Assembly (NCBI GenBank): GCA_022340665.1
Contig: JAJDNM010000027.1
Coordinates: 1-61,556, forward strand
DNA length: 61,556 bases
From: Acidobacteriota bacterium
GTDB taxonomy: Bacteria; Acidobacteriota; Thermoanaerobaculia; Thermoanaerobaculales; Sulfomarinibacteraceae
Direction of reading: 5' to 3'
Shown: positions 27,918 to 36,497 of the stretch, one piece after another
Position numbering within the stretch: position 1 is the first letter of the stretch
Layout: each line of letters starts with the position of its first letter
Notes under the pieces: generated by a model
The model's database searches: none
Told to the model about the DNA's origin: nothing
The model's input: the letters and a program-made list of their open reading frames with translations, nothing else
Translations under genes and position numbers: made by a program

Positions 27918-28987
27918 GACCGCACCTCATCTAACAGTGACTGCATTTGCTCGACCACATGCGGCGGCAGCGCGTCGTACATCGAGGTGAAGATTTCCTC
28001 CGGAGCCTGCGGTTCCATGGCCTCGAGTTCCTTGACCTGACCATCGACCCAGCTCACCGCTTCTTCTTGCAGCACTGCCTCCTGATCGTCATCCCACAGT
28101 TCCCGGCTGACGAGATATCGGCGAAGCCGCAGAATCGGGTCGCGCCCCTCCCATTTCTCGAGCTCCTCTTCGGCACGGTACCGGCTCGCGTCGTCGGCGG
28201 TGGTGTGATCACCGAGTCGGTAGGTCACGGCCTCGATCAAGGTCGGCCCGTCACCACGCCGGATTCTCTCGATGGCTTCTGTCGCTGCCGCGTACACTGC
28301 AAGCACATCATTTCCGTCGACCTGAATGCCGGGTATTCCGTACGCGTGCGCCTTCTGGGCGAGGGACTCCGCCGCCGTCTGACGGTGGAGGGGCACCGAG
28401 ATCGCCCACTGGTTGTTCTGGATCACGAAGAGCGTGTTGGCGCCGTATACGCCGGCGCAGTTGACCGCCTCGTGGAAATCGCCTTCAGAGGTCGACCCGT
28501 CGCCACCAAAGGTCACGGCCACCGCAGGTTCACCGCGCAGCTTGAAGGAAAGCCCGACGCCAGTGCCGTGCTGCCACTGGCTCCCGACCGGCACCGCTAC
28601 CGGAAAGCATCGCACGCCGGCCGGATAGCTCGACCCCCGCTCGTCGCCCGCCCAATAGGCGAATACCAGATGCAGCGGCACACCACGCAGGACCATGATG
28701 CCGTGCTCGCGAAAGGCCGGGATCAACCAGTCGTCTTCGCCCATCGCCATGGCGACGCCTGCTTGCACCGCTTCCTGACCCTTGATCGGCGGCCAGGTGC
28801 CCATGCGGCCCTGCCGCTGGAGCTTGAGCGCCTTGGTGTCGAAGGTGCGCATCTGCACCATGTCGCGGTAGAGATCGCGTATCCGACTGGCATCGATTTC
28901 GGGCATCAGGGCGGCATCCACCTGGCCCTCCGAATCGAGGATTTCCAGCCGTTCGGTCACCGCTTCATACACCTTCGTCCGAGGCAT
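27914..28987 (-). CDS. 2-oxo acid dehydrogenase E1 subunit alpha
   Basis: A 357-aa alpha subunit. The thiamine-diphosphate/Mg motif GGDGSTSEGDFHEAVN ending in NNQWAIS is intact, as are the QGRMGTWPPIKGQEA and YRLGDHTTADDASRYR segments, the latter being the phosphorylation-loop region of eukaryotic relatives. It is of the PdhA/BkdA1 type. It is the first gene of the four-gene operon E1 alpha, E1 beta, E2, E3, a complete set. It starts at the ATG at 28987, behind a GAGGGAG-like site. Confidence 0.93.
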   Translation of the reverse strand: MPRTKVYEAVTERLEILDSEGQVDAALMPEIDASRIRDLYRDMVQMRTFDTKALKLQRQGRMGTWPPIKGQEAVQAGVAMAMGEDDWLIPAFREHGIMVLRGVPLHLVFAYWAGDERGSSYPAGVRCFPVAVPVGSQWQHGTGVGLSFKLRGEPAVAVTFGGDGSTSEGDFHEAVNCAGVYGANTLFVIQNNQWAISVPLHRQTAAESLAQKAHAYGIPGIQVDGNDVLAVYAAATEAIERIRRGDGPTLIEAVTYRLGDHTTADDASRYRAEEELEKWEGRDPILRLRRYLVSRELWDDDQEAVLQEEAVSWVDGQVKELEAMEPQAPEEIFTSMYDALPPHVVEQMQSLLDEVRS

Positions 28988-29059
28988 ACGTTCTCCCTCT
29001 TCGCTCTGTCCGGTCGAATTACGACAACAGGAAATGGTAGCAGGGTATTTCGGAGGAAC

Positions 29060-29100
29060 TTGAGGCCTCGAGCTTCGGCCCGAGGTCCGACGGACTGAGG
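29060..29100. repeat. Possible degenerate repeat (CTTGAGG type) upstream of the E1 alpha gene
   Basis: TTGAGGCCTCGAGCTTCGG followed by CCCGAGGTCCGACGG resembles the CTTGAGGCCTGGGGCTTGGG arm of the element at 17957-18039. Unit periodicity is weak. It lies between the end of the seven-gene signalling operon and the E1 alpha start. Confidence 0.35.
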
Positions 29101-29145
29101 GTGTTTTGTCGACCCCGCCCTTACCTTCGGTCTCCGTTGGGCGGC

Positions 29146-29574
29146 TTACCAGCTCTTACCGCGGATAATTTCTCGGATTCGCTCTTCGGTGTCCTGGTCC
29201 ACGAGAATCATTTTTTCTGCCTTGGCCTTGTGAATGATTTCGGAAAGCTTCGAGAAGTCGATCGGCTTCTCGAGAAACTCGAGTGCGCCCTGCTTCATCG
29301 CCTCGACACCCTTCTCCACCGTGGCGTGGCCGGTGAGCAGCACCACCTGGATATCGGGTCTGCGTTGCTTGATCCGCTCCAATACCTCGATGCCGTCCAT
29401 TCCGGGCATCTGGAGATCGAGAACCACGACGTCGAAAGAATCGCTGTCGATCAGATCGAGGGCATCTTTCCCGGAGTTGGAGGTGGACACCTCCATGCCA
29501 CGATTTCTCATCCGTTCCGCAAGCGTATCCACGAACTCCTCTTCGTCATCTACCAGTAACACCTTTTCCGTCAT
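29146..29574 (-). CDS. Stand-alone receiver-domain response regulator
   Basis: A 142-aa CheY-like receiver with a short C-terminal extension and no DNA-binding domain. The acidic pair is in LLVDDEEE, phospho-acceptor Asp53 in VVLDLQMPGMDG, Thr81 in LTGHA and Lys103 in EKPID. The extension (about residues 108-142, charged, helical) could dock a partner. It is the last gene of the seven-gene coupled operon and overlaps the preceding kinase-like gene by 4 bases. It is close in sequence to the receiver of the Cmk2-BON fusion. Confidence 0.92.
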   Translation of the reverse strand: MTEKVLLVDDEEEFVDTLAERMRNRGMEVSTSNSGKDALDLIDSDSFDVVVLDLQMPGMDGIEVLERIKQRRPDIQVVLLTGHATVEKGVEAMKQGALEFLEKPIDFSKLSEIIHKAKAEKMILVDQDTEERIREIIRGKSW

Positions 29575-30263
29575 GCTGTCCTCCCATGCGACAGACCCTC
29601 GGGATAGGGAACGTCGAGGTGCAAGGCCGTACCGTCCGGTTCGACCCTGTAGCTGGCCCCGAAAAAACCGAGGATCTCGGAAACACCATCCTGATTCGAC
29701 CCCGGTAAGTCGCTCGGTCCGGTCAAGCTTGAGAGACCGCTGAATGCCACCGTGAAGCCCCGGTTGGCATTTTCGACGGCGGCATATACGGTCCGGGCTC
29801 CCCCAACTCGCGCCAGGGCAAACTCGAATCCTCGCCCGATCAGACTTTCCAACATGAACGGGTTCGTCCGCACGGTTACGGGCTCGCCGGCATCCGAAAC
29901 CAGCAGCTCAGCCTCGGCCGTTTTCGCCTTTCTCGCATACAGCGCAGCCACCAGACCCAGAAGCTCGGTAACCTCGACTTCGGCAAGCTCTTCATCGGCG
30001 CTGTGCGCGAACCGATTGAGGCCGCGCACCACTTCCCTGGCCAGTGTTACCTGTTCCACGATTTTCTTGCTCTGCTCCTCGAAACGAACCGGGTCGACGT
30101 CCTTGCCGTGGGCCAGCATCGCCGCCAAATCCTGCAACAGGCCGGCTTTCTCGTTGATCACCGCGAGCCTGTTGTTGATCTCGTGACTGATGCCGGCGGA
30201 CACATCGCCGAAGAAGCGAATCTCCTCTCGGGCTATGGCCTGCCAGTCGGTGTTCGCCTTCAT
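29571..30263 (-). CDS. Degenerate histidine kinase-like protein (H box kept, ATPase motifs lost)
   Basis: A 230-aa soluble protein. The H box SHEINNRLAVINEKAGLLQ (His27) is nearly identical to that of the full kinase encoded two genes upstream (AHEINNPLAIINEKAGLIK), but the conserved Pro is Arg. The region where a HATPase domain should lie keeps the approximate length and fold-like spacing, yet lacks a clear N box, the DxGxG motif and the GTGLGL motif. It has no membrane segment. It may accept phosphate from or dimerise with the upstream kinase, or act as a phosphotransfer or phosphatase module (inference). It overlaps both flanking receivers by 4 bases. Confidence 0.82.
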   Translation of the reverse strand: MKANTDWQAIAREEIRFFGDVSAGISHEINNRLAVINEKAGLLQDLAAMLAHGKDVDPVRFEEQSKKIVEQVTLAREVVRGLNRFAHSADEELAEVEVTELLGLVAALYARKAKTAEAELLVSDAGEPVTVRTNPFMLESLIGRGFEFALARVGGARTVYAAVENANRGFTVAFSGLSSLTGPSDLPGSNQDGVSEILGFFGASYRVEPDGTALHLDVPYPEGLSHGRTA

Positions 30264-30613
30264 TGCGTTACCGCCTGTTCCATGGCTTCGATCAACAGAT
30301 CGATGTCGAGGGGTTTGGCGAGGTAGCGGGAAGCCTCGGCCGAACCGGCCTTGAAGTCTTCCTCGGACCCGTGTCCGGTGAGAAAGATGTACCGCATGTC
30401 GGGTCGCGCCTTCTCGAGTTTCTTCTTGAGCTCGATGCCGCTGAGATTCGGCATCTTCACATCGAGCACCGCTACGTCATACGGTTTTTCTGCGGCGAGC
30501 TCCAGCGCTCGTTTACCCGAGGTTGACCAATCGGCCTCTATGCCCCTGTAGGAGAGACGTTCAGCGAGAGCCGTGACCAGCTCTTCCTCGTCGTCAACCA
30601 GAAGTACCCTCAT
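30260..30613 (-). CDS. Single-domain receiver protein (CheY-like)
   Basis: A 117-aa receiver with acidic residues in LLVDDEEE, phospho-acceptor Asp51 in VLDVKMPNLSG, Thr79 in LTGHGSEED and Lys100 in AKPLD. There is no output domain. Its start overlaps the end of the dCache kinase gene by 20 bases and its end overlaps the degenerate kinase by 4, so it is made with both. It probably relays phosphate between the two kinase-like proteins or to the fusion protein of the same operon (inference). Confidence 0.92.
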   Translation of the reverse strand: MRVLLVDDEEELVTALAERLSYRGIEADWSTSGKRALELAAEKPYDVAVLDVKMPNLSGIELKKKLEKARPDMRYIFLTGHGSEEDFKAGSAEASRYLAKPLDIDLLIEAMEQAVTQ

Positions 30614-32375
30614 CTGTGGCTCCCTTCTCCTGAGGCTTGGCCAGAGGCAGAATGACGCGAAAACGTGTGCCTTTGCCAGGTTCGCTGTCCACCTCGATGC
30701 TGCCTCCCAGTTCCTGGGCCAGCGTATAGGTGATCGACAAACCGAGTCCGGTACCTCCGTGCTTGCTCTTGGTTGTATAAAACGGCTCGAACACCCGCGT
30801 GAGCTCGTGGTCGGTCATCCCGCAACCGTCGTCCTCAACCTCGATCGCGATCGAATCCGAAGACGGCTGACTGACCGATATCTCGATGTGTCCACCATCC
30901 TCGACCGCCGCAAATGCGTTGTTGATCAGGTTGAGGAGAATTTGCTGTAACTTGCCGCAATTCGTCTCGATCGCGGGAAGGTCTGGGTCGATGTCAATCG
31001 CGACCTCGATTGAACGATACTCCGCTTCCTTGCCCACGAATCCCAGAACCTCGGTAACCGTCTCCTCGAGGTCCACCAGTGTAGTCTCCTGGTCGGTGTC
31101 GCGGGCGAAGTTCAACAGTCTGCGCGTGATGTCCGAGCACCTTTTTACCGATGAGAGAATCGAATCCACGATATCCATCAGCTTCGGGTCGTCGGCATAA
31201 CGATCGGTATACGTGAAGAGGTCTTTGATGAGACCTGCCTTCTCATTGATGATTGCGAGCGGATTGTTGATCTCGTGGGCCACCCCGGCGCCGAGCCGAC
31301 CGAGAGATATCATCTTGTTCGCATACTCCACCTGATGAAGGGTGGCCAGGCGACGCAGATCTGCCAAGCGGATCCTGTTCACGAGATAGGTAGTGACTGC
31401 CAGCACGACCACCAGGATGCCGGAGATGCTGATCGCGAGAAAGCCGATAAGCTGTCGGCGCGCGTCGCGCCAGGGCTCCATCAACACCGCCTTCTGCTTG
31501 ACGATCATCAGGATGAACGGCGTCTGAGGGATGTTCGAATAGCCGATCAGTACGTCGTTTCCGTCCGGAGTCCCGGTCTCGTAGACCCGGGTCGACTCCG
31601 AGTACTCGGGCACCTCGAGGGATATCGTTTCGAGGACGTCGCCGTGCAGCCGAGAGGAGGTCTGCAGCACGCCCTCGCCATTGATGATAAACGCATCTCC
31701 GTTGCCGCTCAGTTCGAGATCGGCCAGCAAGGTATTGAAGAATTCCGCCTCGAGAGATGTTCGGAGCACATAGAAACCGCCGCCGGGTAGCTCGTGCCGT
31801 TCGGCAATCACCAGGTGGGGAACTTGCCGGAAGCCGGGGAATACGTCACTGATCTGCATATACCCGTGATCCCGCACACTCTGAAACCAATCCTGGTCAC
31901 TGTAGTTGACGCCAGCAAGATCGTACGGCCCCACATAACACGTTTGCCGGCCGGAAGAATCGATGACGCCGAGATCGACGAACCCACCGAAGCTCTGCCG
32001 CAGATGACTGAGAATCTCCTCGAGTCGAGCACAGTCGGTGAGTTCGCCGTACTCGTTGTCCTGGACTATGAAATCGAGCGCGGCAGTCCGTTCCAGCAGC
32101 GAGAAGGCTACCACCCGCTTCGTGTTCGATACGGTGCGAGACGTGCGAAGAAGGAACTCTGATTCGATTGACTGTTGCGTCACCCGGTAATCGGCCGCAG
32201 ACATCAAAAGCAGCGGCACGAGTGAAACGACGGTCATGATGAGGACCGTGATCTGCCACAGACGGCGCAAATTAAGGGAGTGTTGTTGTGGCGAGTCAGG
32301 GCCGCCCGGAGCACCCCAGGATGCGGGTCGTTTTCCCAGCTTCCAGCGCTGGTCGGATTGATCCAGCTTCTTCAC
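30594..32375 (-). CDS. dCache-type sensor histidine kinase
   Basis: A 593-aa membrane kinase. TM1 (about 39-60) and TM2 (about 309-332) enclose a roughly 245-residue periplasmic domain of the double-Cache type (VDLGVIDSSGRQTCYVGPYD and GDAFIINGEGVLQTSSRLHG are its two PAS-like cores). There is no HAMP. The HisKA H box is AHEINNPLAII (His367), then the N box LLNLINNAFAA, the G1 box VEDDGCGM and the G2 box GGTGLGLSI, all intact, so it should autophosphorylate. It is coupled to the Cmk2-BON-receiver gene by a 4-base overlap. The ligand is unknown; dCache domains often bind small carboxylates or amino acids. Confidence 0.92.
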   Translation of the reverse strand: MKKLDQSDQRWKLGKRPASWGAPGGPDSPQQHSLNLRRLWQITVLIMTVVSLVPLLLMSAADYRVTQQSIESEFLLRTSRTVSNTKRVVAFSLLERTAALDFIVQDNEYGELTDCARLEEILSHLRQSFGGFVDLGVIDSSGRQTCYVGPYDLAGVNYSDQDWFQSVRDHGYMQISDVFPGFRQVPHLVIAERHELPGGGFYVLRTSLEAEFFNTLLADLELSGNGDAFIINGEGVLQTSSRLHGDVLETISLEVPEYSESTRVYETGTPDGNDVLIGYSNIPQTPFILMIVKQKAVLMEPWRDARRQLIGFLAISISGILVVVLAVTTYLVNRIRLADLRRLATLHQVEYANKMISLGRLGAGVAHEINNPLAIINEKAGLIKDLFTYTDRYADDPKLMDIVDSILSSVKRCSDITRRLLNFARDTDQETTLVDLEETVTEVLGFVGKEAEYRSIEVAIDIDPDLPAIETNCGKLQQILLNLINNAFAAVEDGGHIEISVSQPSSDSIAIEVEDDGCGMTDHELTRVFEPFYTTKSKHGGTGLGLSITYTLAQELGGSIEVDSEPGKGTRFRVILPLAKPQEKGATDEGTSG

Positions 32376-33619
32376 CCGCTCCCGTCCGTCCGTGATTCGT
32401 CCCCACCACCGGAGGCACGCGCCTTTTCATTGGCCTGCCTCAGGGTTTCGCTGAGCGCTTCGATGTCGACCGGCTTGTGCAGGTAGGCGAACGCACCGAG
32501 CTCCATGCAGGTCTGCCGGTCCTCCTCGGAACCGTGGCCCGTGAGAATGATCACCTCGATGTGCGGGTGAGTCTGCTTCACGCGGCGCAGCACCTCGATC
32601 CCGTCGATGCCCGGCATCCGCAAGTCGAGGATGATGACGTCCGGCTCGTCATCCTCCACCATCTTCAGGGCTGATTCGCCGTCATATGCCACGGCCGAAC
32701 CGACATCCCGCATTTCAAGACGTTCGGAGAGCGTCTGCACGAACTCTCGTTCGTCGTCGACGAGCAACACCCTCGACGGTTCCTTGAAGTCCATTTTGCG
32801 ATAAATGTCCGGCTTGTAGAAGTCCTTCCCGACACGGGTTTCCACCGAGCGAACCCCCTCGACCGGCGCTGCGATTGCCTTGAGCTCGTCCTCGAGCCGG
32901 CCGAGCATGAGAACGTTCTTGTTGATGGTAAGGGTCACCGCTCCATCGGAGCACTCGACATCAACGTAATGGCCCTTCTCGGCGAGCGCTCGCTCGACGC
33001 GGGCTGCCACGAAGAAGTCCTCGGCTGCCTTCTTCGAAGACGGCGTCACTTGAACGACATCTTTTTGCAGGCTGCCTACGATCAGATCGACGGCCGCATC
33101 CAGGTCCGTCTTGTCGGTCGGAATCAGCACATCGTAAAGATCCGGATTCCAGGGATCTTGCGAACCCGCCACAGCCAGTACCCAGGCCGTCGCCTTCTCG
33201 TCCCTCCGGCGGACCAACTTGCCGGCCTCCTTTTGCTTGAGGTCCTGTTCTGCAACAGCCCGGTCGATGCGCGCCGCCATGTCGGCGATCAGACACACCT
33301 GAAGAGCGTGGGTGATCGTCCGTGGGATCAGGTGACTGCAAAATCCTTCCAACACCAACTCGTCATCGAGAAGCCGCTCCGCAACCGCGTAGCGGAGGTT
33401 GGCGATGGATCGCTCCGGTTCCCCAGTGAAGCTGTTGAAAACCGATGATTTCGCCGATAGCGATCGCACGAGCTTCTCTTGCGACACGCCGGAAAGCTCA
33501 CTCGCTCGTCGGACGATCTCTTCATCCGCAACGTGCACGAAGCCGGTGCGCTCGAGCAGCAAGGGAACAATTGCTTCCGCTTGGCAGAAACTCCCACTGA
33601 ACACCGAAATGATCGACAT
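32372..33619 (-). CDS. Cytidylate-kinase-like / BON / receiver fusion protein
   Basis: A 415-aa protein with an unusual architecture. Residues 1-185 match the cytidylate kinase-like (Cmk2/AAK_33) family: VHVADEEIVRRASELSG, RYAVAERLL, LIADMAARIDRAV and VRRRDEKATAWV with DPWNPDLYDVLI. The first loop reads SGSFCQAEAIV, not the usual glycine-rich nucleotide loop, so catalysis is doubtful. Residues about 200-268 look like a BON domain. Residues 283-398 are a complete receiver (Asp332 in LDLRMPGIDG, Thr360, Lys382). I start at the ATG at 33619, which shares one base with the SulP stop; the longer frame would lie inside sulP. Its place beside sulP suggests phospho-dependent control of the transporter (inference). 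Confidence 0.85.
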   Translation of the reverse strand: MSIISVFSGSFCQAEAIVPLLLERTGFVHVADEEIVRRASELSGVSQEKLVRSLSAKSSVFNSFTGEPERSIANLRYAVAERLLDDELVLEGFCSHLIPRTITHALQVCLIADMAARIDRAVAEQDLKQKEAGKLVRRRDEKATAWVLAVAGSQDPWNPDLYDVLIPTDKTDLDAAVDLIVGSLQKDVVQVTPSSKKAAEDFFVAARVERALAEKGHYVDVECSDGAVTLTINKNVLMLGRLEDELKAIAAPVEGVRSVETRVGKDFYKPDIYRKMDFKEPSRVLLVDDEREFVQTLSERLEMRDVGSAVAYDGESALKMVEDDEPDVIILDLRMPGIDGIEVLRRVKQTHPHIEVIILTGHGSEEDRQTCMELGAFAYLHKPVDIEALSETLRQANEKARASGGGDESRTDGSG

Positions 33620-35859
33620 CAGGGACCCCCGTCCAGAACCTTGATTTGACCCGCGCGGCCGGTTGTCGTCAACGGGCACGGCTCCTCTTCTCCCTCATTA
33701 TGGGCATGAGCGTGAACCGCCCGAATGGCCTGTTCCATGGTTGGGTAGATGTGGTCGCGACCGATTCGCTCTATCAGGAAGGTCCGCTCCAGGACATCCA
33801 TGACAGACTCGTTAACGCCACTGAACGAGATGTCGACGCCGGCAGTTCGGACCCTGTCGACGAGCAGAGAAAGCGTCTCTTCGCCGGACGCATCGATATC
33901 GCTGATCGCGTTGCTCACGATGATGATGTGCCTCAAGTCTTGTTTCGCCTGCATGCGCTCGTTGATCTTGTCCTCGAGGTAACTCGCGTTGGCGAAGAAG
34001 AGCGGCCCGTCGAATCGGACGACGTCCATGAATCGGCACTCCTCGAGACCGTGTGTTTGTGCGGCCCGCAACGAATCGTCCTCGTGGCGGGAAAGGCTGA
34101 TGACCGTGGGCCGCATGCTCTTGTAGAGGAAGACCGCCACCGAAAGCACGACACCGATCATGATTCCCTTGTCGAGATGTGGGGCGAAGGCAAGAGTCGC
34201 GACGAATGATGTCACCGAGATGATGCCGTCATACCTCTTGGCCTTCCAGGCATGCACGAATCCTGTGACGTTCACCAGCCCGATGACCGCCATCATGATG
34301 ACCGAGGCAAGGACGGCCTGCGGCAGGTGATAGAGCAGAGGCGTAAAAAACAGGAGAACGATGACTACCGTGAAGCTGGTGATCACGCTCGAGAGACCGG
34401 TCTTGCCGCCGGCCTGGAGGTTGACTGCGCTGCGGGAGAAACTTCCCGAGACAGGATAGCTCTGACCGACTGAACCCACCATGTTGGCGAGGCCCTGGCC
34501 GATGAGCTCCTGGTTCGGATCCAGCCGCTGGCCGGTTTTTGCAGCCATCGCCTTGGCGATCGAGATCGCCTCCATGAAGCCGAGCAGGGAAATGATGACC
34601 GTCGCGGTGAGCAGCTTTGGAATGACATTCATGTCCAGCCGAGGTGCCTTGGCCGACGGCAGGCCGCGCGGGATCACGCCGACAACGTTGCCCCCGCCGA
34701 TCATCAACAGGGCATCCGGATCGAGCGGATTGTTGCCGACCTTCAAACGCCAATGGCGACCGTCGGTGGGGCTCCCCTCGGGCAACAGCGCCTGCTCGTA
34801 AAACCTCCCTTGGTTGCCATCTGGAACCCTGGCAAAGACCATCGAGCGCAGCTCCGAACGCAGGGAGGAGATCTCCTCCTTGATCTCCGCGGCGTGCACG
34901 TCGAGCACACCCGCCATATGATGAAGGGCGAGTGTCCTCCCTTCGATTCCGAGATCATCGCGCGCGCCAGGGGCCAACACGAGCGCTTCGGGCTCCCGCG
35001 GTCCGTGGCAGCGCTGGCATTGACTGTCGATCGCTTTGGTTTCGATTTCACTGCTGAGGGATCCCGCGTTCGACCTCACCTCATTCACTCTTTTTTGGAG
35101 GTCCACGGCGAAATTGAATTCCTCGACCAGACTTTCGAGCCGAGAAGACTCGATGTCCGGCACCGCCACCACCTCGTTGTGCTCGAAGTGAAACACCGCC
35201 GAAAGCGCGGTGGTCACGACCACCGCAATCAGAACGTTTGGAATCCGCGGATTGATTCGTCGCAGGCCCATCATGATGGCAAATGCCAGCACGGCCATGG
35301 CCAGGGTCGGCAGATGCGTCCATTCGATCGCGGCTGCCACCGTCCGCGCCACCGTTTCGTAATGGTGCTCCGCCTTTTCCACGCTGACGCCGAAAATCTT
35401 GTCGAGCTGTGAGGTCGCGATAATGATGGCGGCCGCGTTGGTGAAACCGTTGACCACGGGGTGCGAGAGGAAGTTGACCACCACGCCGAGGCGAAGGACA
35501 CCCAGCAGGAACTGGAACAGCCCGACGAGCAGGGCGAGGAGCACGGCGTACTCGATGTACTCGACGCTGCCAGCGGTGGCCAGCGGTTCGAGGGTGGCGG
35601 ATGTCATCAGCGAAACGACTGCAACCGGTCCCGTCGCCAGCTGACGGCTGGAACCGAAGAGCGCAGCCACCATCGGCGGAAGGAACGAGGCGTACAGACC
35701 GAAATGTGGCGGCAGTCCTGCCAGCTGCGCGTATGCCATGCTCTGCGGAATCAACACCAGTGCAACGGTCAAACCGGACAGGAGATCGTCCTTCACCGTC
35801 GACAAGTTGGATTCCTTGATCCACAACAAAAAGGGCAGGATCATTATCAGGACGCGCAC
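33619..35859 (-). CDS. SulP-family anion transporter with periplasmic CxxCH insertion and STAS domain
   Basis: A 746-aa SLC26/SulP carrier, well above the 550-600 residues usual in bacteria. The N-terminal core (SGLTVALVLIPQSMAYAQLA, ATGPVAVVSLMT) is normal through TM7 (208-225). A roughly 155-residue insertion (about 232-388) follows, with a heme-c motif CQRCH at 281-285 and a helical, charged segment. The family sequence then resumes at VVGVIPRGLPSAKAP. A STAS domain fills about 585-715. In the 7+7 topology the TM7-TM8 loop faces the periplasm, where heme c can be attached. The substrate (sulfate, bicarbonate or another anion) is not decided by sequence. The gene is 3 bases after tetR. Confidence 0.9.
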   Translation of the reverse strand: MRVLIMILPFLLWIKESNLSTVKDDLLSGLTVALVLIPQSMAYAQLAGLPPHFGLYASFLPPMVAALFGSSRQLATGPVAVVSLMTSATLEPLATAGSVEYIEYAVLLALLVGLFQFLLGVLRLGVVVNFLSHPVVNGFTNAAAIIIATSQLDKIFGVSVEKAEHHYETVARTVAAAIEWTHLPTLAMAVLAFAIMMGLRRINPRIPNVLIAVVVTTALSAVFHFEHNEVVAVPDIESSRLESLVEEFNFAVDLQKRVNEVRSNAGSLSSEIETKAIDSQCQRCHGPREPEALVLAPGARDDLGIEGRTLALHHMAGVLDVHAAEIKEEISSLRSELRSMVFARVPDGNQGRFYEQALLPEGSPTDGRHWRLKVGNNPLDPDALLMIGGGNVVGVIPRGLPSAKAPRLDMNVIPKLLTATVIISLLGFMEAISIAKAMAAKTGQRLDPNQELIGQGLANMVGSVGQSYPVSGSFSRSAVNLQAGGKTGLSSVITSFTVVIVLLFFTPLLYHLPQAVLASVIMMAVIGLVNVTGFVHAWKAKRYDGIISVTSFVATLAFAPHLDKGIMIGVVLSVAVFLYKSMRPTVISLSRHEDDSLRAAQTHGLEECRFMDVVRFDGPLFFANASYLEDKINERMQAKQDLRHIIIVSNAISDIDASGEETLSLLVDRVRTAGVDISFSGVNESVMDVLERTFLIERIGRDHIYPTMEQAIRAVHAHAHNEGEEEPCPLTTTGRAGQIKVLDGGP

Positions 35860-35862
35860 GAC

Positions 35863-36459
35863 CTACCCCCCCACCCGTTCCGCCTGAACCAACCTTCGAA
35901 CGCCCTCGAGGAAATCTTCGATTAACGAGTCTGCATCGTAAAGGTTGTAGTTCTTCAGCCGGACCAATCCGTCAATCATCATGTACACGAGTAGGGCGGT
36001 TTTGTGCACCGGCAGCTCCCCCATCGTTCCATCGTTTTGTCCGCGTTCAATCGCGTTTTCGAACGCTTTCACGATTCGGTCATAGATTGTCTCCAAAAGA
36101 GCACGAAACTCCTCATTACCTTTGGCCAAGTCATACGCGTGATGCCTGTGAAGAAGCATGAACTGAGCTTCGTTGTCCGCAGCCAGCCGCAAATAGAACG
36201 CCACCAGTTTTTCGAGAGTTTCGATACCCGAAAGGTCCCCGGTCGAAGGCAGGAACTCTTCGAAAGCGTTGTCGATACGATCCTTCGCGTCTTTCAGCGC
36301 CGCCAGAAACAGCTTCTCCTTGCTTTCAAAGTGATAAAAAACGGTCCCTTCCGCCGACTCCGTCATCCGCGCCACTTCAGTTGTCGATGTCTCCTGATAA
36401 CCCTTGGTGGAAAAGAGCCATGTGGCGGCTTCGAGGATTGCTGCTCGCTTGGACTTCAC
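35863..36459 (-). CDS. TetR-family regulator heading the SulP/two-component operon
   Basis: A 198-aa regulator with a typical N-terminal HTH (KRAAILEAATWLFSTKGY, EGTVFYHFESKEKLF) and a helical ligand-binding half (TetR_C-like, with HRHHAYDLAKGNEEF). It is the first of seven genes that are overlapping or 3 bases apart down to 29146. A perfect 20-bp palindrome lies 18 bases before its start at the likely transcription start site, so autoregulation of the whole operon is the simplest reading. The effector is unknown. Confidence 0.92.
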   Translation of the reverse strand: MKSKRAAILEAATWLFSTKGYQETSTTEVARMTESAEGTVFYHFESKEKLFLAALKDAKDRIDNAFEEFLPSTGDLSGIETLEKLVAFYLRLAADNEAQFMLLHRHHAYDLAKGNEEFRALLETIYDRIVKAFENAIERGQNDGTMGELPVHKTALLVYMMIDGLVRLKNYNLYDADSLIEDFLEGVRRLVQAERVGG

Positions 36460-36476
36460 GGCACTCCATTCAGAAA

Positions 36477-36496
36477 CTGACTGAGTACTCAGTCAG
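36477..36496. promoter_or_regulatory. Perfect palindromic TetR operator
   Basis: The 20-bp sequence CTGACTGAGTACTCAGTCAG is identical to its reverse complement. It begins right after the -10 box and covers the expected +1, so a bound repressor would block initiation. Confidence 0.8.
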
Positions 36497-36497
36497 A

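Noticed and set aside
29100-29145. Terminator for the seven-gene signalling operon
   Set aside because: A CCGCCC/GGGCGG stem is possible on the minus strand, but the loop is 18 bases and no T run follows.
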